Below, piece after piece: positions 25,227 through 34,104 of a DNA stretch of 64,000 bases (positions are counted from its first letter, which is position 1; each line of letters starts with the position of its first letter). The notes beneath the pieces were generated by a model. That model was not told the origin of the DNA. It ran no database searches and saw only the letters and a list, made by a program, of their open reading frames with translations. The stretch comes from Chitinophaga sp. Ak27 (GTDB taxonomy: Bacteria; Bacteroidota; Bacteroidia; Chitinophagales; Chitinophagaceae). The translations under genes were made by a program, and so were the position numbers. The stretch is from the NCBI RefSeq assembly GCF_012726295.1, contig NZ_JABAOB010000012.1, positions 186,001 to 250,000 on the forward strand, written 5' to 3'.

Positions 25227-27518
25227 TTATTGACCATTATGATTTCCCGAAACCGGCTGGTACGAACTTGCTTTTTCAAAATAAAGGATTTCATCTTTCT
25301 GGGTGCTCATGATCAACCGCGTTCCTTTCATCGTCCGTACCGTTCCACGGCTACTCTTTACTACCACTTGTTGCCCCGGCCAGGGATTTTCCAGCATCAG
25401 CCGCCTTCCTTGTTCGCTCTTCACCGACACAAAGCTCACTTCATTGTTTGCCAGCCGGGAAGATACCAGGAAAGCTCCCCTGGCACGCAGGTTCCAGAAA
25501 GCGGCATCCTGGTGAGATGGCCACACGGAAAATAACCGCAATACATCCTGGTAACTCATGCACATCATTTCATTGATGGTTGCCGGCACCGTGCTGCAAT
25601 TCTCTATACCATGCGGATTATTTAGCTGGAAGCCATTCGGATAGGTATGCAAACTGTATTTACGGAGGAAATACCAGATACTGTCCGCCGGATACCCTAC
25701 CCTTACCGCAGCAGGGAAAAAGCTGTTACTACCATTATTGTCCATCCACCGCTGCATGGCGCCGATAGTATTCCTGGCGGTCTGCAACAAGTCTGTATCA
25801 CTTCCCGGCCCTATCTGCCCCGCAGGAAAGATATGCTGAATTCCCAGGCTATTATCCCCCCACCAGGCAGTTCCGGTTTCGGTATACCGGAATACCTTAC
25901 GGTCATTCCTCATTTGTGTTGGATATGGAGCAAGGTGTGTCAATACGCTATCCCAGCGGATACGGTACGTACTATCCGTTTGCAGGAACCTGCTGACATC
26001 AATGGCTGTTTGCAGGGCCAGTCTCGCCAATCCCAGGGACAGTATAGGATTCCTGTCACCGATAGTACCTTCATGAATGGCATCATTCTCAATGACGTAT
26101 CGCCCGTTTTCCCACCGGGGATATTGCGCCCAGAACTGCGCCACTGCCTTCACGTAGGGATAAACTTTTTGCGCATAGGCTTTACGGTAGGTATAATAAA
26201 ATGCGGGCGCCATATTAACAAGAGCATAAGCGGCATCGGTCTTTTGTCCGAAAAACAAACCTTCATCTTCAACATTACCACTTTCTATAAAATGATGGGC
26301 ATATGCTTCCATCAGTTGATTTTTTCTCGTGCTTTCTATCCCCATAGGACCAATACCTACCGGGTATAGTACACCATCGGCAATGCCCGTTACTTTGCGG
26401 GAGTAATATTTTCCTCTCTCCATAAAATCTATCAGGGGCGACTCATAAGGCGCCGCCTGTTCCAGGTGATTGGAAGAATACAACGCGTAGTACGGTGCCA
26501 TATAGTTGTAGTTGAGATGATAGTCGCCGTTCCAGGCAGGAATTTCCCGGGTGATCCAGCTGCCGAAAATGGAAGCGGGAAAATGAACATCCCGGCTGCA
26601 GGAGGCCATGATATAGTGAGAGAGATAATATTGTTTATTCAACAGGCTGTCGCCGGTATCTACATACGATTCATGCCAGAATTTACTCCACCACGCGGTG
26701 TGCGCCTTGTATGCGGCCGACAGGCGCTGCGGAGTGAGCCTGGCTACTTTATGGATGGTTTGTTGTAAATAATCTTTTTCTTTAAAGCTGCTGGATAACG
26801 CGCAGACAATCGTTGCTGATTGCCCCTGTTGCAAGCGGAAATGATTGCCCGTTCCTCCGATCATCTTGCAGGCAGCAGCAGCCATCGTGTTAATAGATAC
26901 GTCATGGGTAAAGCCGCGGGTGATCCACTGTACAGCGGCATGTTGCCCGCCTGCTGCGGTGGTATCAGCAAACTTATTTTCCAACGGGGGATTTATATTA
27001 AACTGATCCCGCTGTGGCAGCAGTAAATCTGCCGTACCCTCCACTGTTGCCGGGCCCTCGTTATGTAATTGAATAACCAGCAAGTCTTCAGTGGCACTCA
27101 GGTAGGTGGTAAGCAACAGTCGCGTATCCCCGTCAATGAACTTCCCGGACATAGTGGCGTTGTACAGCGACTGTTCCACCCGGTAGCTGGCATGTTTTAA
27201 TGCAGGTATCGATAATTGCAATTTTCCAAGTACGGCGGGAAAGGATTCATTAAACCCGGATTGAAGCCGCCAAAAATCGTTTCTGGCCAGATAAAAACAA
27301 AGGCTGTCTGGTTTTCCCCCCAGCGCAGCTGCACTGTATCCGTTGCCCAGTAAAGGAGCATCTACGGCTACGGTGGACGGAATATGAATGGGGGGCTCTG
27401 TGAATACCGCTTTACAAGCAGATATAATTGCGGCGGCACGATCCTGTGCCGTTAAGGTTTGTCCTACGACAAGGCAGTAGAAAAAAGCAACCCAGGAAAA
27501 TAGTTGGTATTTGCGCAT
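25227..27518 (-). CDS. GH95-like glycoside hydrolase, exported
   Basis: A 763-residue protein with a signal peptide (residues 1-24, VVGQTLTA-Q). The layout matches family 95-type enzymes. An N-terminal beta-sandwich begins APLLGNGYSAAALGG. An (alpha/alpha)6-barrel centre contains WNGDYHLNYNYMAPYYALY and a conserved acidic stretch RYVIENDAIHEGTIGD. A C-terminal beta domain ends GAFLVSSRL...EVSFVSVKSEQGRR. The VPATINEMMCMSY motif corresponds to the family's ATxGIAEMLLQSH region. GH95 enzymes are alpha-L-fucosidases or related alpha-L-galactosidases acting on plant and mucin glycans. Sequence divergence makes the substrate uncertain. No sorting domain is present, so it is probably periplasmic. 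It is 122 bp downstream of the alpha/beta hydrolase, with a stem-loop between them. Confidence 0.8.
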   Translation of the reverse strand: MRKYQLFSWVAFFYCLVVGQTLTAQDRAAAIISACKAVFTEPPIHIPSTVAVDAPLLGNGYSAAALGGKPDSLCFYLARNDFWRLQSGFNESFPAVLGKLQLSIPALKHASYRVEQSLYNATMSGKFIDGDTRLLLTTYLSATEDLLVIQLHNEGPATVEGTADLLLPQRDQFNINPPLENKFADTTAAGGQHAAVQWITRGFTHDVSINTMAAAACKMIGGTGNHFRLQQGQSATIVCALSSSFKEKDYLQQTIHKVARLTPQRLSAAYKAHTAWWSKFWHESYVDTGDSLLNKQYYLSHYIMASCSRDVHFPASIFGSWITREIPAWNGDYHLNYNYMAPYYALYSSNHLEQAAPYESPLIDFMERGKYYSRKVTGIADGVLYPVGIGPMGIESTRKNQLMEAYAHHFIESGNVEDEGLFFGQKTDAAYALVNMAPAFYYTYRKAYAQKVYPYVKAVAQFWAQYPRWENGRYVIENDAIHEGTIGDRNPILSLGLARLALQTAIDVSRFLQTDSTYRIRWDSVLTHLAPYPTQMRNDRKVFRYTETGTAWWGDNSLGIQHIFPAGQIGPGSDTDLLQTARNTIGAMQRWMDNNGSNSFFPAAVRVGYPADSIWYFLRKYSLHTYPNGFQLNNPHGIENCSTVPATINEMMCMSYQDVLRLFSVWPSHQDAAFWNLRARGAFLVSSRLANNEVSFVSVKSEQGRRLMLENPWPGQQVVVKSSRGTVRTMKGTRLIMSTQKDEILYFEKASSYQPVSGNHNGQ

Positions 27519-27588
27519 CTACTAAAATCGCTATTCCGGGTCGATTTTACCAATGCTATATTGACTATTATCGACATTTTCTATACAC

Positions 27589-27626
27589 GTAGTGGATAAT
27601 CGCCTGGCGCTGCAATTATCCACTAC
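27589..27626. terminator. Long perfect stem-loop after the alpha/beta hydrolase gene
   Basis: Perfect 12-bp arms, GTAGTGGATAAT (27589-27600) and ATTATCCACTAC (27615-27626), enclose 14 nt that themselves hold the small palindrome CGCC-T-GGCG. It begins 14 nt after the stop of the minus-strand hydrolase gene, where a terminator would be expected, but no T run follows. It may be a weak terminator, an mRNA 3'-end stabiliser or a repeated intergenic element. Confidence 0.5.
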
Positions 27627-27640
27627 AAAACTATTTCATC

Positions 27641-28456
27641 TTAATCCTGTAAAAAGTCGATCACCAGCTCATTAAACCTTTCACTGTTCTCCACATTCGA
27701 CAGGTGCACGACCGGCAATATAGTCAGGCTGGCATTACTAATGGTGGCAGCCAGCAACTCACTGTGTTCAGGCAGGGTAACTGTATCAAACTGCCCGCCT
27801 ATAATGAGCGTTGCGTGTGGAATCAGCGCAGCCGTTTTTCTCAGGTCGCCATCCCGCACAGCCGCGAAAGAACCGGCCAGTCCCTGTGGAGGTGTGTTTA
27901 ATACCATGTCACGGAAAGGTGCTACCCGGCTGTCTCCACTGTTGATCATCGCGGCAGGAAACCAATTATGAATAAACATATTGGCAAATCCGTCCATGCC
28001 AGCCCCCTCGTGCAGGGATTTTATCTGTTTATTAAAGTACTCCTGTGGCCCCAGGTAAGAAGAAGTATTGGCCAATACTAATTTATCGATCCTTTCCGGC
28101 ATGTGTATGGCCAGGTACTGACCTATAAAACCACCCAACGACAGGCCCAGGAAATGAGCTTTTTCAATATCCAGGTGATCCATCAACTCGATTACATCCA
28201 GCGCCATCCGGTTAATGGAATAATCTCCTGCGGGTGCGGCGGAAGCGCCATTTCCCCGGGTGTCAAACCGCAATACCCGGAAGTAACGGGTAAAAGCAGG
28301 CATTTGTACATCCCACATATGATAGTCGGTGGCAATAGAATTAGACAATACCAACACCGGGTTTCCTGTTTCGCCTTCCAGTTCATAGGCAATGCGCACA
28401 CCGTCGCCGGTAGTAAAATATTGGGTGGCTGGCAGGGTGGCTATTATGTTTTCCAT
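27641..28456 (-). CDS. Alpha/beta hydrolase, 3-oxoadipate enol-lactonase-like
   Basis: A 271-residue cytoplasmic alpha/beta-fold hydrolase. The catalytic triad can be placed: Ser106 in the nucleophile elbow GLSLGG, Asp224 in IGGQFDTVT and His251 in VVHLSNVENS. The oxyanion region (VLVLSNSIATDYHMWD) and the motif RFDTRGNGAS are characteristic of the PcaD group, which opens the lactone ring of 3-oxoadipate enol-lactone in protocatechuate breakdown. Other catabolic genes of that pathway are absent, so the physiological substrate is open and a generic esterase role is possible. It lies 124 bp downstream of the DoxX gene on the same strand and may be co-transcribed with it. Confidence 0.85.
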   Translation of the reverse strand: MENIIATLPATQYFTTGDGVRIAYELEGETGNPVLVLSNSIATDYHMWDVQMPAFTRYFRVLRFDTRGNGASAAPAGDYSINRMALDVIELMDHLDIEKAHFLGLSLGGFIGQYLAIHMPERIDKLVLANTSSYLGPQEYFNKQIKSLHEGAGMDGFANMFIHNWFPAAMINSGDSRVAPFRDMVLNTPPQGLAGSFAAVRDGDLRKTAALIPHATLIIGGQFDTVTLPEHSELLAATISNASLTILPVVHLSNVENSERFNELVIDFLQD

Positions 28457-28580
28457 TTTGATCTGTTTTTATGGTGATTGATAACACAAAAATAGTCCAC
28501 CCCATCAGCTCCCAACAGGTACAAGCCGGGGTTTGTTCTGTATAATTACAGGTTAGTTCCTTCCCCTTTAAGACAGCCAC

Positions 28581-28985
28581 TCAATGCGCCATTGCCGGCA
28601 CTTCCACCGCATAATGAGCCGGGTACAGCTTCCTGAACATCAGGTAGGCGGCCAACAGTACGCTAAATGCAATAATAGCATCTATCGTAGCAGGAAAGCC
28701 CAGCACGCTTATTTTAGAAAAAAATGCAAAAATGATATCGAAAAACATACCCGCAAATACCCATTCTTTTAACCGCAGTAAGCGGTTGGGAATTAATAAG
28801 GTGATGATCCCTGAAATTTTAAAAACACCCAGGATATAGATAAAATGCGGCGGATAGCCCAATTGTTGCGTGATATCCCATACGATCGGGTTCCTGGTTA
28901 ATTCAAAGAAACCACTGGCGCCAAACCAAAGTGACATAAAAATAATGCCTGACCAATAGATGATTTTTGTGGTAGTAGTTTTCAT
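28581..28985 (-). CDS. DoxX-family integral membrane protein
   Basis: A 134-residue protein with four predicted membrane helices (about 8-26, 46-63, 73-90 and 97-116). The pattern is that of DoxX-like proteins: WFGASGFFELT at the first helix, YILGVFKISGIITLLIP at the second and KEWVFAGMFFDIIFAFFS at the third. The family is linked to respiratory or redox membrane functions, but most members, this one included, have no proven role. The ATG at 28985 has an A-rich leader without a clear Shine-Dalgarno sequence. It is divergent from the GH20 gene and 124 bp upstream of the alpha/beta hydrolase. Confidence 0.85.
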   Translation of the reverse strand: MKTTTTKIIYWSGIIFMSLWFGASGFFELTRNPIVWDITQQLGYPPHFIYILGVFKISGIITLLIPNRLLRLKEWVFAGMFFDIIFAFFSKISVLGFPATIDAIIAFSVLLAAYLMFRKLYPAHYAVEVPAMAH

Positions 28986-29238
28986 TTTTCTATTTTTAAT
29001 ATTTGATAAAATGTAGTTGTTACTGCGTTTTGCTAGTTGTTACTCAAAAGTAGACAGCCGCGCAATGGGAAATTTTATCAAACACGCCAGTTGGACAAAT
29101 TGGCCCGTGAGTTCGTTTTTTTGAGGGGTGAGATAACAGCGGACATAGAATATAACCTCACTGAATGCTAATAAAATATCGTACTTTATCGGCCGCCCCC
29201 CCACGGGGCGCTCTTTAGAACACTGAACAACATCCACG

Positions 29239-31131
29239 ATGAAGAAAATTTTACTGCTGGCAACAGCATGCCTATTACAGACCTTTAGTCCGTATACAGC
29301 TATGGCCCAAACCGGGCAGGCCCCCCAACTCGACCTGGTTCCTTTACCCGTTAAAGTGGAAAACCACACCGGTGTTTTCACTTTAACGGCCAACACTCCG
29401 TTGGTATCTGCGCCATCGCTGACGGGGATTACCGAACTATTCGCTACCATGCTCCGCGCCCCTTCGGGCTTTCAATTATTGCATGCAACGCATAACAGCA
29501 AGGGTATTCACTTTGATCTTAGCCCTACTTACAATAAAACCCTGGGAGAAGAAGGTTATATATTGGATATTACCCCCACGAGAATTGATATTTCAGCCAA
29601 CAGGCCGGCGGGACTTTTCTATGCCATGCAGTCGCTGCTACAATTGTTGCCCAAAGAAGTTGAAGGCCATGAGCTGGCAGCACATCAGCGCTGGACCATT
29701 CCTTGTGTAAAGATTACCGACTACCCCCGGTTTGGATGGAGGGGACTGATGCTGGATGTAAGTCGTCATTATTTTCCGAAAGAAGCGGTAAAGAAATACA
29801 TCGACCAGCTGGCCAGGTATAAAATGAATGTTTTTCACTGGCATCTTACGGACGACCAGGGCTGGAGAATTGAAATAAAGAGCCTGCCGGAATTGACAAC
29901 CATCGGGGCATGGCGTGCACCCAGGATGGGCGCCTGGTGGACAAGGGAGCCCCGGGCCAAAGGAGAACAGGTTACCTATGGAGGTTATTATACCCAGGAA
30001 GAAGTGAAAGAAATTGTGCAATATGCAAAGACACGTTTTGTGACGATCCTACCGGAAATAGATGTACCCGGTCATAGCTTAGCCGCCCTGGCCGCCTATC
30101 CCCAATTATCATGTACCGGCGGCCCATTTGATGTAAATGTTGGCAATGTATTTTATGCCAGGGAAGATAACGCCTTATGCCCTGGCAATGAACAGAGCTT
30201 CGAATTGATGGATAAGGTAATCACAGAAATAGCCGGCCTCTTTCCCGGCCCGTATATTCATATCGGCGGTGATGAATGTTATAAAGGTTTTTGGAAAAAA
30301 TGCGAAAAATGCCGGAAAAGAATGGCAGATGAAAAATTGCAATCGGCAGAAGAACTACAAAGTTATTTCATCAGGCGGATGGAAAAGATCATTATTTCCA
30401 AAGGAAAAAAGATGATAGGATGGGATGAAATCCTGGAAGGCGGCCTGGCCCCGGAAGCTACGGTAATGTCCTGGAGAGGTATGCAGGGCGGTTTAAATGC
30501 GGCAAAGATGAAGCATCCGGTGATCATGACACCCGACTCCCATTGCTACCTGGACCTCTATCAGGGTGATCCTGCCGGCGAACCGCTCACTTATTCAATG
30601 CTCACCCTCACCAGCTGCTACAAATTTGAACCAGTGCCCAATGAAATAACTGATCCCTCCCTCATCTTAGGCGGACAAGGCAACCTATGGACAGAATCTG
30701 TGCCCAACTACCGGCATGCCGAATACATGACCTGGCCCCGTGCCTTTGCGTTATGTGAAGTATTTTGGTCGCCCAAATCAGCCAGGAACTGGGATAGCTT
30801 TATCAGTCGCATGGAAACACAGCTAGCCCGCTTTGACGTAGCCCATGTAAACTACGCCAGGTCGGTGTATGATGCCGCAATCAAGCCTGTAAAAAAGGAT
30901 AGCAGCCAACCTATGCGCATTGTGCTCACCCGGGAACTGGATAAACTGGACATCTATTATACCTTTGATGGTACCTTCCCGGACAATTTCTCTCCAAAAT
31001 ATACAGATACGCTCAACATTCCCAAAGGAGCAGATACCTTCCGGATGATCACCTACCGTAATAATAAACCCATTGGTAAAATGATCACAACCAGTATTAA
31101 AGAGCTTGAAAAAAGAATAGAGAAAAAATAG
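29239..31131 (+). CDS. GH20 beta-N-acetylhexosaminidase, exported
   Basis: A 630-residue glycosidase that removes terminal N-acetylglucosamine or N-acetylgalactosamine by substrate-assisted catalysis. A signal peptide (residues 1-23, ending YTAMA) is followed by the GH20b alpha/beta domain (about 30-150). The TIM barrel starts at FGWRGLMLDVSRHYFP (about 165). The catalytic Asp-Glu pair is Asp345-Glu346 in HIGGDECYKGFWKKC; the HLTDDQGWRIEI and LPEIDVPGH motifs are intact. A short C-terminal beta domain (about 555-620, YYTFDGTFPDN) is of the chitobiase C-terminal type. The enzyme probably works in the periplasm or at the surface on chitin oligomers or host glycans. It is a single-gene unit; the convergent OmpA operon has its terminator immediately downstream. 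Confidence 0.95.
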   Translation: MKKILLLATACLLQTFSPYTAMAQTGQAPQLDLVPLPVKVENHTGVFTLTANTPLVSAPSLTGITELFATMLRAPSGFQLLHATHNSKGIHFDLSPTYNKTLGEEGYILDITPTRIDISANRPAGLFYAMQSLLQLLPKEVEGHELAAHQRWTIPCVKITDYPRFGWRGLMLDVSRHYFPKEAVKKYIDQLARYKMNVFHWHLTDDQGWRIEIKSLPELTTIGAWRAPRMGAWWTREPRAKGEQVTYGGYYTQEEVKEIVQYAKTRFVTILPEIDVPGHSLAALAAYPQLSCTGGPFDVNVGNVFYAREDNALCPGNEQSFELMDKVITEIAGLFPGPYIHIGGDECYKGFWKKCEKCRKRMADEKLQSAEELQSYFIRRMEKIIISKGKKMIGWDEILEGGLAPEATVMSWRGMQGGLNAAKMKHPVIMTPDSHCYLDLYQGDPAGEPLTYSMLTLTSCYKFEPVPNEITDPSLILGGQGNLWTESVPNYRHAEYMTWPRAFALCEVFWSPKSARNWDSFISRMETQLARFDVAHVNYARSVYDAAIKPVKKDSSQPMRIVLTRELDKLDIYYTFDGTFPDNFSPKYTDTLNIPKGADTFRMITYRNNKPIGKMITTSIKELEKRIEKK

Positions 31132-31182
31132 TGCGTGCCCATACAGCATGCGCTACTTCTCCTCTATCTTAAACTGATCAGC

Positions 31183-31218
31183 AAAAAAGCGCCTCCAGGT
31201 TTTCCCCTGAAGGCGCTT
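31183..31218 (-). terminator. Rho-independent terminator of the adhesin/SprF/OmpA operon
   Basis: Arms AAGCGCCT (31187-31194) and AGGCGCTT (31211-31218) pair perfectly and the stem extends by four more inner pairs past one mismatch, around a short loop. On the minus strand six T residues follow, as expected for a terminator 18 bp after the stop of the OmpA-family gene. On the plus strand, downstream of the GH20 gene, it has no T run. Confidence 0.85.
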
Positions 31219-31235
31219 ACTATTTACTATCTACC

Positions 31236-33044
31236 CTACCATTTTATCTTTAATTCGGAACGTCTGTTTTGTTTGTATTCTGCTTCACTACATGGCACCC
31301 CATCTTTACAGCCATTTACAGGATCCCGCTCCCCTTTATTGCTGTAGTAAAGGCGTTTGGGATCAATGCCCTTACCGGCCAGGTAATCTATTACTGCATA
31401 ACAACGCAATGCCGACAGATCGGTATTGTACTGATCGCCACCACGGCTATCCGCAAAGGACATAATCACAATTTTCCAGTCAGGATGACGCTTCAACACC
31501 GCTGCAACCTCTTCCAGGATCCGGCGGGACTCAGTAAGCAGGGACGCACTGTTATAGTCATACAAAAACTTCAATTCTTCCAGTTTTTGTTTATCCGTAA
31601 TTTCTTCGGCGGTGTGTTTTTTCCCGCCCGGGTTAGGTGGTCCGCCCGTTACTGGTGTCGTTGTATGGGCTACAGTCACCGGTGGCTCCGGCACAGGATT
31701 AACCCGGCTAAAATAGTTGGGGTCTGAGAAATAATAGATATCATCTTTCCCCATACCACCTGGCCTGTTGGAAGCCAGGTAACCTTCATAACCATTTCGT
31801 TTCAATACCAACCCCATATCATCAGCCCCGGAATTAAACGGCAGTTTCATATTCTCCGGTACTTCCCAATTGGATTTCGAGCCCTTTACACGATAGATAT
31901 CATAACCACCCATCCCTGCATAACCCTTGCTGGAAAAGTAAAGAATGCCGTCTTCATTTACCGTTGGAAAGGTTTCAGCTGCCACCGTGTTTACCTGGCT
32001 ACCGCAGTTAACCGGCGCTCCCCAGGTACCATCTGCCTGCTTCTCTGCATACCATATATCCGTCTGTCCCAGACCACCAGGACGATCAGATACAAAATAC
32101 AAGACATCGCCACCGGAACTTAATACTGCATGACTGGCCGAATATCCTTCTATATTAATGCCAGGCATCAATACCGGGGTTTCCCATTTACCATTCTTTT
32201 TCACCGACTGGTAGATCTGCAGGTGACGGATACCATTTATAGCACCTTTGCCAGTAACGGGCACTCCCTTGCCTTGTATATTAATGGTCGCGTAAAGGGT
32301 GTCTTCCGTACTATTCAAACATACAGGACCAATATGATAGTCATATTTGCCGAGCAGCGCGGGTACCAGCTCTTCCAGGTAGGCGTTGGAATTATCACCG
32401 GCGTATTGCTGGTAAACATATGCCTTGTAATAAGGCTGCTCCGTGCGTTTGTCGATGGCGGGACTCGCTTGTGAGCCGCTATTCAGCGCCATTGAGCGGT
32501 AACCGTTCGACATTACCAGCAAACCTTTTTGTACCGCCCCGCTAACGAGGTCGGAACCATAGGTATTCAGTTCTTTGATCGGCTTCAATTCTATAGGCGC
32601 GCCCTGCTTGCTCCATACGGCGGCACTGTCGCAGCCCAGCAACGCAACATCTTTTAATTTAAGGCTGTCGGCATTCGACGTGCTGAACAAAGCATATTGT
32701 TTTTTTGCCGCATCATATTGTTCCAGCTGCCGGAGTACTTCTCCATAAGAAAAATAAGCAGACGCAGGACAATCAGGGCGACTGATAACTTCCTGGTAGA
32801 TGTCGGCAGCCAACTTATAGTACCCAATTTCCTGGTAACTATGGGCCATTTTCATCAACTGGTCTACCGCCGTCTTACTTCCTTTATTACGGGCAATCCT
32901 GTAATAGAGCGAGCCCGCCTTTGCATACTCCTGCCTTGCATAAGCCTCATCAGCCAACTGCGTCAAACTCTTCTGCTCCTGGCTGTATAACTGTGTCGTC
33001 ATCAAAAACACCAGCGGAATGGTCATTATCGTGCAACGTATCAT
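31236..33044 (-). CDS. TPR/PD40/OmpA-family outer-membrane protein
   Basis: A 602-residue protein with a signal peptide (1-21, QLYS-QEQ). Residues about 25-140 form TPR-like helical repeats (YARQEYAKAGSLYYRIA, QEIGYYKLAADIYQEV). A WD40-like PD40 propeller (about 200-430) shows the repeated SxRPGGxGxxDIY-type motif: SDRPGGLGQTDIWY, KGYAGMGGYDIYRV and SNRPGGMGKDDIYYF. An OmpA domain (about 489-602, YDYNSASLL, SFADSRGGDQYNTDLS, NRRSELKIKW) would bind peptidoglycan. This order is like PorE and related proteins that tie type IX secretion parts to the cell wall. It begins 18 bp after the PorP/SprF stop. It is therefore probably the peptidoglycan anchor for this adhesin module. Confidence 0.9.
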   Translation of the reverse strand: MIRCTIMTIPLVFLMTTQLYSQEQKSLTQLADEAYARQEYAKAGSLYYRIARNKGSKTAVDQLMKMAHSYQEIGYYKLAADIYQEVISRPDCPASAYFSYGEVLRQLEQYDAAKKQYALFSTSNADSLKLKDVALLGCDSAAVWSKQGAPIELKPIKELNTYGSDLVSGAVQKGLLVMSNGYRSMALNSGSQASPAIDKRTEQPYYKAYVYQQYAGDNSNAYLEELVPALLGKYDYHIGPVCLNSTEDTLYATINIQGKGVPVTGKGAINGIRHLQIYQSVKKNGKWETPVLMPGINIEGYSASHAVLSSGGDVLYFVSDRPGGLGQTDIWYAEKQADGTWGAPVNCGSQVNTVAAETFPTVNEDGILYFSSKGYAGMGGYDIYRVKGSKSNWEVPENMKLPFNSGADDMGLVLKRNGYEGYLASNRPGGMGKDDIYYFSDPNYFSRVNPVPEPPVTVAHTTTPVTGGPPNPGGKKHTAEEITDKQKLEELKFLYDYNSASLLTESRRILEEVAAVLKRHPDWKIVIMSFADSRGGDQYNTDLSALRCYAVIDYLAGKGIDPKRLYYSNKGERDPVNGCKDGVPCSEAEYKQNRRSELKIKW

Positions 33045-33062
33045 ACGTGTAACAACTAAAGG

Positions 33063-34064
33063 TTAAAAATACCTGGGGCTCCTTACCGTAAAATTCTTCG
33101 ATGGGATCAAAAAGCCCAGTGATATCTCGTGCGATCCTCCCTGGTAACCTGCCATTTTATTAATGGTCAGATCGTAGGAATAGCCAATACGCAATTTTTC
33201 AGTAGCATAAAATTCCACCATTACGCTGGCAGCATCTACTTCGCTGAGGTCTTTCTGCAGGTTAGTTTTATTCCATAATCCCACACCGGTACGATAGGAA
33301 GCGCCTGTCCATAATTTGTCGCCAATCAACAGGAAGGCATTAATATCTACGTTGGTAGGCCCTTTAAAATCTTCCTTAATCAGGATCGAAGGTTTCAGCT
33401 GCAAATTGTCGCCCAGCGGAAACATAGCACCTGTAGTAATATACAGGTGCTGTGTTTTTCGGATGGTGGAATAGTTATTCCCTTTCCAGCTATAGCGGGT
33501 AGCATCGGTATAGAGAGAAAACAGGTCCATGACGGAAGCGCCGGCATAAAAACGGGAAGTGTAATAGTATATGCCAAAGCGCGCGTCTGGCACCCACACA
33601 CTCTTTTTGCCCAGCGGCAGCGCCACGTCATCGTTATCTGTGTATTGCAGCGCATTACCGTCGATGGAATACTGGGTAACACCACCACCAAGACCAAAGC
33701 AAAGCCGGCGCGTACCTTCATCATCCAGCGGAATCCGGTAGGCGTATGAGCCATACAGCGATAACGCCTCCTGTGGTCCCAGTTTATCAAACAACATTTG
33801 TAACCCTAATCCTACCTTGTTGTCGCTCGCCGGCGTTACCCCATCTATCGATACGCCTCCCGTACGGGGCGCACCAGGGAAACCACTCCATTGATGACGG
33901 TAAACGGTATTCACATACAGGTCTTCCTTATAGCCTGCATAGGCAGGGTTAACGCTTAACCCGTTGAAGACATACTGGCTGAACTGAATGTTCTGCTGCG
34001 CTACAATGCGCATACTTATTGCCAGCAGCAAGACCATTATTCCTGCTCTAAGTACTGTTTGCAT
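33063..34064 (-). CDS. PorP/SprF-family type IX secretion outer-membrane protein
   Basis: A 333-residue protein with a signal peptide (1-22, ISMRIVA-QQN). The mature start QNIQFSQYVFNGLSVNPAYA is the hallmark of the PorP/SprF family. The remainder alternates beta strands with conserved points such as YRHQWSGFPGAPRTG, DNKVGLGL and RIGYSYDLT, consistent with a membrane barrel of about 14 strands. In Flavobacterium johnsoniae SprF is needed for surface export of the giant adhesin SprB, and family members often sit next to genes with type B sorting domains. That is the arrangement here: it starts 40 bp after the giant adhesin stop and is followed by the OmpA gene. It is presumably the dedicated export partner of the adhesin. 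Confidence 0.93.
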   Translation of the reverse strand: MQTVLRAGIMVLLLAISMRIVAQQNIQFSQYVFNGLSVNPAYAGYKEDLYVNTVYRHQWSGFPGAPRTGGVSIDGVTPASDNKVGLGLQMLFDKLGPQEALSLYGSYAYRIPLDDEGTRRLCFGLGGGVTQYSIDGNALQYTDNDDVALPLGKKSVWVPDARFGIYYYTSRFYAGASVMDLFSLYTDATRYSWKGNNYSTIRKTQHLYITTGAMFPLGDNLQLKPSILIKEDFKGPTNVDINAFLLIGDKLWTGASYRTGVGLWNKTNLQKDLSEVDAASVMVEFYATEKLRIGYSYDLTINKMAGYQGGSHEISLGFLIPSKNFTVRSPRYF

Positions 34065-34104
34065 CTTTTACACTTTTTTTTGTAGCAGATAATATTGTTA
34101 TCTC

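Noticed and set aside
25647..26369. A 240-codon plus-strand open frame opposite the GH95-like gene
   Set aside because: No recognisable domain or start signal; the minus-strand gene has signal peptide and family motifs.
29040..29450. A minus-strand open frame overlapping the start of the GH20 gene
   Set aside because: It has a poor start and unnatural composition, and it conflicts with the signal peptide coding region of the GH20 gene.
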